The position numbers and the translations under genes are program-made. A DNA stretch of 58,811 nt, from assembly GCA_028683355.1 (NCBI GenBank), contig JAQUIZ010000006.1, positions 1 through 58,811 on the forward strand, in the 5' to 3' direction. Origin of the DNA: Fermentimonas sp. GTDB lineage: Bacteria > Bacteroidota > Bacteroidia > Bacteroidales > Dysgonomonadaceae. Below the pieces are notes generated by a model that saw only the letters and a program-made list of their open reading frames with translations, made no database searches and was not told the origin of the DNA. Numbering within the stretch: the first letter of the stretch is position 1; each line of letters begins with the position of its first letter. Positions 15,845 to 23,921 of this stretch are shown one piece after another.

Positions 15845-17251
15845 ATGCAATACAAATTTCAGACAAACAGCAAGAAAGTCATGGGAGATCTTCACACTCC
15901 GGTGAGTATCTACCTTAAAGTAAGAGATTCTTTTCCACAGTCGGCTCTCCTTGAAAGTTCCGATTTTCATGTCAATGAAAACAGCATATCTTATCTTGCA
16001 CTTAAACCGATTGCGCGGGTTGAAATAAACAGAGGTGTTTGCACTATGCAGTTTCCGGATGAAGCAGAAGATAGCAAACCTATTACTGAAGACTTCACGA
16101 TTTCTGATGCTTTAAGCGGATTTATCAGAAGATTTAATGTGACAGGCAGCGGAAATGGCAATATTGGCCTGTTTGGATACACTACCTTCAACTGTGTGAA
16201 ATACACCGAAAACATCGATATCAAGGAGAGCAAAGAAGAGCGTAATGATGCCCCTGATATGCTGTATATTCTTTACAAATACATACTTGTGTTTAATCAT
16301 TTCACAGATGAAATCACGTTGATAGAATTACAGGGAGAAGACGAAATGAGCAATCTGCATAAGGTAGAGTCGCTTATTAACCAACGTAATTTTGCCAACT
16401 ATAACTTCTTTACAGAGGGTGATGAGTACAGTACCATAACAGACGAAGAGTATAAACAGTTCGTGAAAGAAGGAGTGGAGCATTGCAAGAAAGGTGATCT
16501 TTTTCAGATAGTGCTTTCACGCAGATTTGTTCAGCCATTCTCGGGTGATGACTTTAAAGTTTATCGTGCATTGCGTTCCATTAACCCGTCGCCTTATCTT
16601 TTCTACTTTGATTTCGGAGGTTACCGCATTTTCGGCTCATCACCCGAGACACATTGTAAAATAGATGGGAAGCGAATAAGTATAGATCCGATAGCAGGGA
16701 CCACCAAACGTACCGGTAATTATCATCAGGATATGGAAGGTGTGAAATTTCTGCTAAATGACCCGAAAGAGAATGCTGAACATGTAATGTTGGTAGATCT
16801 GGCACGAAATGATTTGAGTCGCAATGCTCATGATGTCGAAGTTGAATTTTTCAGGGAACCTCAGTTTTATTCGCACGTAATTCATCTTGTATCACGTGTA
16901 AGCGGAATACTTAATGATGATGCTGATCCAATTAAAGCCTTTTTTGATACATTTCCGGCAGGTACATTATCGGGAGCTCCAAAAGTACGTGCTATGCAGC
17001 TTATATCGGAAATTGAATCACATAACCGTGGTGCATATGGTGGCTGTATTGGTTTTATAGGAATGAACGGGACTCTGAATCAGGCAATCACTATACGTAC
17101 TTTTGTTAGTCGTAACAACGAATTATGGTATCAGGCGGGAGCGGGAGTTGTTTCTCAAAGTAACGAGGAATATGAGCTGAACGAGGTGAATAGTAAGCTT
17201 GATGCACTTAAGCTGGCTATAGATAAGGCATCTGCACTTTATAATTCATAA
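15845..17251 (+). CDS. trpE: Anthranilate synthase component I
   Basis: Converts chorismate and ammonia to anthranilate, the committed step, 468 aa. The C-terminal chorismate-binding domain shows the conserved PSPYLFYFDF, GSSPE, DPIAGT and FPAGTLSGAPK blocks. The N-terminal regulatory domain contains LLES (residues 35-38), the element that in other TrpE enzymes forms the tryptophan feedback site, so end-product inhibition is likely in addition to attenuation. It pairs with TrpG, encoded 31 bp downstream. Confidence 0.97.
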   Translation: MQYKFQTNSKKVMGDLHTPVSIYLKVRDSFPQSALLESSDFHVNENSISYLALKPIARVEINRGVCTMQFPDEAEDSKPITEDFTISDALSGFIRRFNVTGSGNGNIGLFGYTTFNCVKYTENIDIKESKEERNDAPDMLYILYKYILVFNHFTDEITLIELQGEDEMSNLHKVESLINQRNFANYNFFTEGDEYSTITDEEYKQFVKEGVEHCKKGDLFQIVLSRRFVQPFSGDDFKVYRALRSINPSPYLFYFDFGGYRIFGSSPETHCKIDGKRISIDPIAGTTKRTGNYHQDMEGVKFLLNDPKENAEHVMLVDLARNDLSRNAHDVEVEFFREPQFYSHVIHLVSRVSGILNDDADPIKAFFDTFPAGTLSGAPKVRAMQLISEIESHNRGAYGGCIGFIGMNGTLNQAITIRTFVSRNNELWYQAGAGVVSQSNEEYELNEVNSKLDALKLAIDKASALYNS

Positions 17252-17282
17252 AAGAAAAAATCAATTATTTAACATCAGAAAG

Positions 17283-17855
17283 ATGAAAACAAAAAAAATA
17301 CTTCTTTTCGATAATTACGACTCTTTTACCTATAACCTGGTTCATGCAATTAAATCATTGGGATATAGAGATGTGGATGTTATACGTAATGACAAAATAG
17401 ATCTGACGAGTGTAAATCAATATGATAAAATTATTCTTTCACCCGGTCCGGGACTACCGGAAGAAGCTGGTGTAATGCTTGATCTGATTAAAGAGTTTGC
17501 AGAAAGTAAATGTATACTGGGTGTTTGTCTCGGGCATCAGGCTATAGCTGAGGTATTTGGTGCGAAGCTGGTTAACATACCAAATGTCTTCCATGGAGTA
17601 CAGACACCCATAAAAATTGTAAGCAGTGATTATATATTTACCGGTATGCCGGAAGAGATCCTCGCGGGTCGTTATCATTCCTGGATAGTATCAAAAGAGA
17701 GTTTCCCTAGTGATCTTGTGATAACTGCTGAAGATAATGCCGGAGACATAATGGCGCTGAGGCATAGATCGTTAGATCTGCATGGAGTACAGTTTCATCC
17801 CGAATCAATACTTACTCCCGAAGGAATAAAAATTATTAATAACTTCTTAGAATAA
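17283..17855 (+). CDS. trpG: Anthranilate synthase component II, glutamine amidotransferase
   Basis: Class I glutamine amidotransferase supplying ammonia to TrpE, 190 aa. The triad is Cys82 in GVCLGHQAIAE, and His172 and Glu174 in VQFHPES. The oxyanion segment SPGPGLP is at 53-59. It could also serve PabB in folate synthesis, as known for some bacteria, but its position between trpE and trpD makes the tryptophan role clear. Confidence 0.97.
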   Translation: MKTKKILLFDNYDSFTYNLVHAIKSLGYRDVDVIRNDKIDLTSVNQYDKIILSPGPGLPEEAGVMLDLIKEFAESKCILGVCLGHQAIAEVFGAKLVNIPNVFHGVQTPIKIVSSDYIFTGMPEEILAGRYHSWIVSKESFPSDLVITAEDNAGDIMALRHRSLDLHGVQFHPESILTPEGIKIINNFLE

Positions 17856-17867
17856 AGGTTTCGCAAA

Positions 17868-18863
17868 ATGAAGGAAATACTTTATAAACTTTTCGATTAT
17901 AACTATCTCACCAGGGAAGAGGCAAAACAGGTACTTATTGATATAGTTAATGGTGGTATACCTGAAACTCAGATAGCTTCACTTATAACCTCTTTTTTAA
18001 TGCGCAGTATTTCTGTTGATGAAATACTCGGGTTCAGGGATGCACTTCTGGAAATGCGTGTAACGGTAGATTTATCTGATTATTCGCCTCTGGATATTGT
18101 TGGGACGGGAGGAGATGGCAAAAATACATTCAATATATCTACTACAGCTTGTTTTGTGGTTGCCGGTGCAGGTTATAATGTGGTTAAACATGGAAATTAC
18201 GGTGCCACATCTATTAGTGGTGCCAGTAATGTGATTGAACAACAGGGAGTGAAATTCAGTGCAGATAATGATCTCTTTCGCAAGAGTCTGGATACATGTC
18301 ATATTGCATATCTGCATGCTCCGCTATTTAGTCCTGCTCTTAAAGCTGTTGCTCCAGTCCGCAAGAGTCTGGGAGTACGAAACTTTTTCAATGTACTGGG
18401 ACCACTGGTGAATCCTGTACAGCCTGAATTTCAGATGCTCGGGGTGTATGATCTGGCAATGTCAAGACTTTACAGCTATATCTATCAGGAGGAAAGTAAG
18501 AAGTTCTCGATAGTACATAGTATGGATGGATATGATGAGATCTCGCTGACCAGTCAGTTTAAAGTTGTATCAAACCTGGGGGAACAGCTTTTTATGCCTT
18601 CCGATCTTGGTTTTAGACGAATAAATCAGGAAGAACTATATGGAGGAGATACTCCTGAAGATGCCGCACAGATATTCCGAAATGTGTTAAGTGCAAATGC
18701 AACAGATGCTCAGATGAATGTAGTTCTGGTGAATGCTGCTTTTGGAATACAGACTATAGATCAGGATAAAACTATTGAAGAGTGTCTTGAGATTGCACGT
18801 GAATCACTTTATGGAAAGAAAGCTCTTAGAGTGTTGGATAAATTTGTTGAAATAAATAGTTGA
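17868..18863 (+). CDS. trpD: Anthranilate phosphoribosyltransferase
   Basis: Transfers phosphoribose from PRPP to anthranilate, 331 aa, a stand-alone TrpD (not fused to TrpG). The PRPP motif GTGGDGKNTFNIST begins at residue 79 and KHGN is at 107-110, both diagnostic. The gene begins 12 bp after trpG. Between trpD and trpC lies a short palindrome (GTCTGAG-T-CTCAGAC, 18874-18888). Confidence 0.97.
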   Translation: MKEILYKLFDYNYLTREEAKQVLIDIVNGGIPETQIASLITSFLMRSISVDEILGFRDALLEMRVTVDLSDYSPLDIVGTGGDGKNTFNISTTACFVVAGAGYNVVKHGNYGATSISGASNVIEQQGVKFSADNDLFRKSLDTCHIAYLHAPLFSPALKAVAPVRKSLGVRNFFNVLGPLVNPVQPEFQMLGVYDLAMSRLYSYIYQEESKKFSIVHSMDGYDEISLTSQFKVVSNLGEQLFMPSDLGFRRINQEELYGGDTPEDAAQIFRNVLSANATDAQMNVVLVNAAFGIQTIDQDKTIEECLEIARESLYGKKALRVLDKFVEINS

Positions 18864-18912
18864 ATTGGTGTAAGTCTGAGTCTCAGACAGGATAAAATTG
18901 AATTTGAAAATT

Positions 18913-19707
18913 ATGAGAGATGTTTTAAGCGATATAGTCGCACATAAAAGAATAGAGGTTGAACGACAAAAAAAACTGGTGCCTTTTGCAGAACTGGAGA
19001 GACAACTTACGCAAAATGAAGGAATTGTGTTCCATTCTTTAAAGGATTCACTCAAGAGATCTAAAACAGGTATCATTTCTGAGTTCAAAAGACGCTCACC
19101 CAGTAAGGGCTGGTTGCATCAGAATGCTGATATTGGATTAGTTACAAAAGAATATGAGTTATCCGGCGCCTCTGCACTGTCTGTACTCACAGATGAGAAA
19201 TACTTTGGAGGTACACTCAATGATTTAATCGCTGCAACTGAAAACGTTAAGATACCTGTTATGAGGAAAGAGTTTATAGTTGATGAGTATCAGATTTATG
19301 AGGCAAAATTGGCAGGTGCAAGTGCAATTTTATTAATTGCAGCTGCAATCACTAAGGATGAGTCGAAACGATTTACTGAACTTGCTAATCAGCTGCAATT
19401 GGATGTACTTCTGGAGCTGCATGATGAAAAAGAAACAGACTATATAACTCCTCTCAACGATTTGATAGGTGTCAATAACAGGAATCTGGGCAGTTTTGTT
19501 ACCGACTTGCAAAAGTCGTTTCGTATGGCAGAACTTCTTCCAAAAGAGACAGTATGGGTTTCAGAGAGTGGTATCTCTGATGCAAGTGTTGTAAAAGAGT
19601 TGCGAGATGCAGGTTATAAAGGTTTTCTTATTGGTGAATATTTTATGAAGTCCGGAAGACCGGGAGAGAGATTACGTGAATTTATTCAACAGATTGAAAG
19701 TGTTTGA
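18913..19707 (+). CDS. trpC: Indole-3-glycerol phosphate synthase
   Basis: Closes the indole ring from CdRP, TIM-barrel enzyme of 264 aa, not fused to TrpF. Catalytic and substrate motifs seen: EFKRRSPSKG (lysine and phosphate contacts), the MRKEFIVDEYQI strand, LLELHDE, GVNNRNL and SESGI near the C-terminus. I start at the ATG at 18913 (MRDVLSDIVAHKRIEVERQ, the family's normal beginning); a TTG five codons upstream is less likely. Confidence 0.96.
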   Translation: MRDVLSDIVAHKRIEVERQKKLVPFAELERQLTQNEGIVFHSLKDSLKRSKTGIISEFKRRSPSKGWLHQNADIGLVTKEYELSGASALSVLTDEKYFGGTLNDLIAATENVKIPVMRKEFIVDEYQIYEAKLAGASAILLIAAAITKDESKRFTELANQLQLDVLLELHDEKETDYITPLNDLIGVNNRNLGSFVTDLQKSFRMAELLPKETVWVSESGISDASVVKELRDAGYKGFLIGEYFMKSGRPGERLREFIQQIESV

Positions 19708-19766
19708 TGTTTATTGAGTAGAAACCTGACTATACGGTTAACTGAAACATTATAAACTAATAGATT

Positions 19767-20378
19767 ATGATTATCAAAGTATGCGGTATGCGTGACGAAG
19801 AGAATATCCGCCAGCTTGAGCAGCTGGATATCGATTGGATGGGATTTATATTCTACCATGACTCACCGCGCTATGCAGGACAAATTGTGAAATATCTTCC
19901 ATCAAAGAAAAAGAGGGTTGGAGTGTTCGTTGATCAGAACCCTCAGATTATTCGTGATCGTGCAAAAGATAATCACCTCTTTGCCATTCAGCTGCATGGT
20001 AGTGAGCCGCCATGGTATTGTATTAATTTACGAGAAGAGGGTTATAAGGTAATTAAATCATTTGGGATTGATAAAGATGGGTTTATACCAAATGCGCAAT
20101 TGAATGCATACGAAGGTAAATGCGACTATTTCCTTTTTGATACGAAAACAGATCTTCATGGCGGTTCAGGTAAGAAATTCAATTGGAATAGACTGGCGGA
20201 CTATAAAGGTGAGACTCCTTTTATATTGAGTGGGGGGATTTCACCTGAAGATGTTGAGGAAATAAAATCTTTTAGTCACCCTAAATTTGCCGGTATAGAT
20301 ATAAATAGTCGTTTTGAAATTTCCCCGGCGATAAAGGATGTCGAAGCAATTAAAACCTTTATTAAGCAATTAAGATAA
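19767..20378 (+). CDS. trpF: Phosphoribosylanthranilate isomerase
   Basis: Isomerises PRA to CdRP, 203 aa, TIM barrel. The start MIIKVCGMRDEENI carries the catalytic Cys of KVCGM, and the general acid Asp lies in FLFDTKTDLHGGSGKKFNW, followed by ILSGGISPED and FAGIDINSRFE. The order of action is TrpF before TrpC although the gene follows trpC. 59 bp after trpC and 61 bp before trpA; no terminator between them. Confidence 0.96.
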   Translation: MIIKVCGMRDEENIRQLEQLDIDWMGFIFYHDSPRYAGQIVKYLPSKKKRVGVFVDQNPQIIRDRAKDNHLFAIQLHGSEPPWYCINLREEGYKVIKSFGIDKDGFIPNAQLNAYEGKCDYFLFDTKTDLHGGSGKKFNWNRLADYKGETPFILSGGISPEDVEEIKSFSHPKFAGIDINSRFEISPAIKDVEAIKTFIKQLR

Positions 20379-20439
20379 AATAGAAATTACGATCGGTTGA
20401 TTGTAATTATAAATAATAAATTTGAATAATAAATAAAAA

Positions 20440-21216
20440 ATGAACAGAATCGATAAACTATTTCAGGAAAAGAAAAACAATATACTGTCTGTCTATTTTA
20501 CAGCCGGTTACCCAAAACTTGATGATACTGTTAAAGTGATTCAGTCACTTGAAGAGAATGGAGTTGATATGCTTGAGATAGGCGTACCTTTCAGCGACCC
20601 TATGGCAGATGGTCCGGTAATTCAGTCATCAGGTTCACAGGCACTAAAGAATGGCATGAGTCTGAAAGTTCTCTTTGACCAATTATCTGATATCAGACAA
20701 ACGGTATCTATTCCTCTGGTTCTTATGAGTTATCTTAACCCGATAATTCAGTTCGGATTTGAAAACTATTGCCAAAAAGCAGTAAAATGCGGAGTAGATG
20801 GATTAATAATTCCAGATCTTCCATTTGCTGAGTATTTGGAGTCCTATAAGTCGATTGCAGAGGAATTTGGCCTTCACGTCATAATGCTAATAACTCCTGA
20901 AACTTCAGAAGAAAGGATCAAGATTATAGACCGGAATACTTCAGGCTTTTTATATATGGTTTCATCTGCTTCGGTAACAGGTGCCAGGAATAGTTTCAGT
21001 GAGGAGAATCTTGCTTATTTCCGCAGGGTGAATGAAATGCAGCTCAATAATCCGAGGTTAATAGGTTTTGGAATATCTAATAAAGAAACATTTGAAGCCG
21101 CTTGTCGTGAAGCTTCAGGTGCTATAATAGGCAGCAAGTTTATTTCATTACTTGGAAGTGAAGAATCTATTGAAGCCGCTGCAAAACAACTGATTATTTC
21201 TATAGATCCAAAGTGA
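20440..21216 (+). CDS. trpA: Tryptophan synthase alpha chain
   Basis: Splits indole-glycerol phosphate to indole for TrpB, 258 aa. Catalytic Glu46 lies in MLEIGVPFSDP and Asp57 in MADGPVIQ, equivalent to Glu49 and Asp60 of E. coli. The glycine phosphate loop GFGISN is present. Last gene of the trp operon; no intrinsic terminator is visible after it, and the following transporter has its own -7 element. Confidence 0.96.
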   Translation: MNRIDKLFQEKKNNILSVYFTAGYPKLDDTVKVIQSLEENGVDMLEIGVPFSDPMADGPVIQSSGSQALKNGMSLKVLFDQLSDIRQTVSIPLVLMSYLNPIIQFGFENYCQKAVKCGVDGLIIPDLPFAEYLESYKSIAEEFGLHVIMLITPETSEERIKIIDRNTSGFLYMVSSASVTGARNSFSEENLAYFRRVNEMQLNNPRLIGFGISNKETFEAACREASGAIIGSKFISLLGSEESIEAAAKQLIISIDPK

Positions 21217-21247
21217 CGTAATTCATCTTAAATCGGTCAACAAATAT

Positions 21248-21255
21248 TACATTTG
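21248..21255 (+). promoter_or_regulatory. -7 element for the EamA transporter
   Basis: TACATTTG, a full TAnnTTTG match, 40 bp before the ATG at 21296. No -33 TTG at normal spacing. Confidence 0.45.
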
Positions 21256-21295
21256 CAGATTATTTGCATTGAATCCGAAAACGAACTACATTTTT

Positions 21296-22180
21296 ATGTC
21301 ACTACAATCACATGTTGGTGAAATTGCATCGCTGCTCACTGCTGTTTGCTGGACTTTTAGTGCTATTTACTTCGAAAAAGCAGGCAGAAGGGTAGGGTCA
21401 TTATCTGTAAATATAATCCGTATATTTATTGGGGTTATATTTCTCGGCATCACGACATTATTTACCCGCGGGATGTTTTTTCCGATGGATGCGACTCCTT
21501 ATAACTGGTTATGGTTAGGACTTTCGGGCATTGTTGGTTTTTTTCTTGGAGATCTGTTTCTGTTTAAATCATATACTATAATCGGTTCTCGTACTTCGCA
21601 ACTTATTATGAGTCTTGCTCCAATGATTACAGCAATTATTGGATGGTTCCTTCTTAATGAGATACTTTCACTCAAGAGTATAATAGGAATAATAGTGAGC
21701 GTTTCAGGAATAATGATTGCGGTTGCAGGGAAAAAGCTAAAACTGAATATGCCTGTCAAAGGATTTATGTACGCTTTGGGTGGTGCGTTGGGGCAGGCTG
21801 TTGGTCTTATTCTCAGTAAAAAAGGGATGGGTGACTATGATGCAGTGGCATCCACTCAGATTCGTGCTATATTTGGATTTGCAGCATTCGCAGTACTTGT
21901 GACTTTTATGAAAAGATGGCGGCGGGTGATACTTACCACAGGAGATAGAAAGAGTATGGGTGTAATCACTATAGGTACAATATTTGGACCTTTTATAGGG
22001 GTGTCTCTTTCACTTTATGCTGTACAGCACACTGATACAGGTATAGCATCCGCACTTATGGCGCTGACTCCTATTTTTATTATTGTGCCAGCTGCCATTA
22101 TGTTTAAAGAAAAAATCACTGCCCGTCAAGTAATAGGGGCAGTGATTAGTATAGTAGGCGCTTCAATTTTCTTTCTTTAA
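21296..22180 (+). CDS. EamA/DMT family transporter
   Basis: Drug/metabolite transporter superfamily permease with two EamA repeats, 294 aa from the ATG at 21296 (MSLQSHVGEIASLL). The nearest upstream start-like codon, a TTG nine codons earlier, lies in the promoter region. About ten hydrophobic helices, and the repeat hallmarks LGLSGIVGFFLGDLFLF in the first half and GTIFGPFIGVSLSLYA in the second. Members export amino acids or metabolites; the position after trpA invites a tryptophan-related guess, but nothing in the sequence proves it. Converges with the Gfo/Idh gene. Confidence 0.87.
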   Translation: MSLQSHVGEIASLLTAVCWTFSAIYFEKAGRRVGSLSVNIIRIFIGVIFLGITTLFTRGMFFPMDATPYNWLWLGLSGIVGFFLGDLFLFKSYTIIGSRTSQLIMSLAPMITAIIGWFLLNEILSLKSIIGIIVSVSGIMIAVAGKKLKLNMPVKGFMYALGGALGQAVGLILSKKGMGDYDAVASTQIRAIFGFAAFAVLVTFMKRWRRVILTTGDRKSMGVITIGTIFGPFIGVSLSLYAVQHTDTGIASALMALTPIFIIVPAAIMFKEKITARQVIGAVISIVGASIFFL

Positions 22181-22188
22181 AGCATTAA

Positions 22189-23253
22189 TTAACGCACTTC
22201 AATAGTCCTTCTCTCTTTACTGCTTTGGAAAGCCAGCTCGATGATATGCATGACGTTACGTGCCTCTTCAGGTTTCACTGCAATCTCACTTTTACCATTA
22301 ATTGCATCTCTTAAGTTTATGAAATAGTCCTTGTAATCACCTTGTTCGCTTTCTAGCTTTCCCTGAATCTTAACACCCTTATATTCAGTATTTATGGTTC
22401 CCCATATCTCTTCCGGCTCTTTTCCCCAGTCTTTGCCTACAGGTTTGGCGCCACCATCCAGAGTTGCTTCTTGTATATCAAGACCATATTTAACAAAAGA
22501 TCCGTTTGTGCCATGGAGTAAGTAAGTCGGACCCGGTATTCGGCAAATCATTCCTGACTTCAAAGTAGCAGTCAACCCTGGATAGTGAAGACGTACATCA
22601 AAATGATCGTCAGCTTTTGCCCATTCTCTTTGGTTATCGATAACAGCAGTTACAGCATCTGGCATACCAAAGAACCACAATGCCTGATCGATGAGATGAG
22701 AGCCCAAGTCGTAGAATATACCTGAACCTGGCAGGGGGTCTTCACGCCATGCGCCTCCTGGTCTTGGATTTATACGATACCTGTCGAAATGAGACTCATA
22801 CTCCACAATGTCTCCCAAAAGTCCGCTTTCAAGTAACTTTTTTACGGTTTTTGTGTCACTCGTAAATCGGCGGTTATGGTAGACTGTAAGAATTTTATTT
22901 TGCTTTTCTGCAATCTCTATCAGTTCATCCGCTTCGGCAACACTCACAGTGAAAGGTTTCTCTACAACTACATGTTTCCCTGCAATAAGTGCTTCTTTTG
23001 ACCAACGGAAATGATCAGTATTTGGAGAAGTAACTATTACAAGATCAATATTTGGATCGTTTATAATACTATTAACTTCTGGAACAATTCCTGCTGTCGG
23101 ATACCGTTCTTTTGCAGTTTTCTGTCTTTCGGGATTAGCAGTACTAATTTTAGAAAGTTCAAATCCCTCTACAACATCTATAAATGGGGCGTGAAATACA
23201 CGGCCGGAGAGACCGAAACCAATAATACCGGTGCGAATGTTAGTTGTTGACAT
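22189..23253 (-). CDS. Gfo/Idh/MocA family oxidoreductase, cytoplasmic
   Basis: NAD(P)-dependent dehydrogenase, 354 aa, without an export signal. The Rossmann motif GIIGFGLSGRVFHAPF (residues 9-24) and the catalytic-lysine motif VVEKPF near residue 100 are clear. The GRVFHAPF start resembles the YvaA/YdgJ/IolW group, which includes scyllo-inositol dehydrogenases. Substrate not certain. It lies downstream of rdgB with 62 bp between, and has its own -7 element there. Confidence 0.88.
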   Translation of the reverse strand: MSTTNIRTGIIGFGLSGRVFHAPFIDVVEGFELSKISTANPERQKTAKERYPTAGIVPEVNSIINDPNIDLVIVTSPNTDHFRWSKEALIAGKHVVVEKPFTVSVAEADELIEIAEKQNKILTVYHNRRFTSDTKTVKKLLESGLLGDIVEYESHFDRYRINPRPGGAWREDPLPGSGIFYDLGSHLIDQALWFFGMPDAVTAVIDNQREWAKADDHFDVRLHYPGLTATLKSGMICRIPGPTYLLHGTNGSFVKYGLDIQEATLDGGAKPVGKDWGKEPEEIWGTINTEYKGVKIQGKLESEQGDYKDYFINLRDAINGKSEIAVKPEEARNVMHIIELAFQSSKERRTIEVR

Positions 23254-23288
23254 AGATTAATTTTTGGTGTTTCATTAATGATAATACT

Positions 23289-23296
23289 CAAAGATA
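23289..23296 (-). promoter_or_regulatory. -7 element for the cytoplasmic oxidoreductase
   Basis: The minus strand reads TATCTTTG, exact consensus, 36 bp before the start codon at 23253. Confidence 0.5.
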
Positions 23297-23315
23297 ACCT
23301 TTTTTTTACAATCTG

Positions 23316-23891
23316 CTATTTCAGTAAAAACTTCATTAGTTTTTGGGTTGCCAAAGCTCGGTGACTAATGCTGTTTTTAATGTCATCACCCAGCTCTGCA
23401 AAAGTCTGGCTATAACCTTCAGGCTGGAATAGAGGGTCGTATCCAAAACCTGCTTTACCTCTTTCCTCTAAAGTAATTTCACCATTAATAATACCTTCAA
23501 AATAATGTTCTTCGTTATTCAATATAAGAGCAATTACTGTTCTGAATCTTGCTTTACGATTTTCGGTATCCTTTAAGACTGTTAGGAGTTTATTCATATT
23601 GTCAGCAGGTCTGCAAGCTTCTCCTGCATAACGAGAAGAGTAGACTCCCGGCAAACCATCAAGTGCTTCCACTTCCAAACCGGTATCATCGGCAAAACAA
23701 TCATAGCCATAAGTATCTTTCACATACTTCGCTTTTATAAGTGCATTTGCTTCTAATGTTGTACCGGTTTCTTCTATATCCTCGTGGCAGTTTATATCGG
23801 AGAGACTTAATATCTGCAATTTTCCAGCTGCAATTTTCCTAATCTCATCTAGTTTATGTTTATTATTTGTTGCGAAAACAATCCCTTTCAT
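23316..23891 (-). CDS. rdgB: XTP/dITP pyrophosphatase
   Basis: RdgB/HAM1 nucleotide-pool sanitiser, 191 aa. It hydrolyses dITP, XTP and related purine NTPs to monophosphates. Seen: [12 protein letters not shown] (residues 6-17), [12 protein letters not shown] with the catalytic Asp pair, [17 protein letters not shown] and the C-terminal SHRALA. Full length. It follows the PorW-like gene by 30 bp and is probably on the same transcript. Confidence 0.96.
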   Translation of the reverse strand: MKGIVFATNNKHKLDEIRKIAAGKLQILSLSDINCHEDIEETGTTLEANALIKAKYVKDTYGYDCFADDTGLEVEALDGLPGVYSSRYAGEACRPADNMNKLLTVLKDTENRKARFRTVIALILNNEEHYFEGIINGEITLEERGKAGFGYDPLFQPEGYSQTFAELGDDIKNSISHRALATQKLMKFLLK

Positions 23892-23921
23892 TACTCTCTT
23901 TTTATTGAAATTACACTTTTA

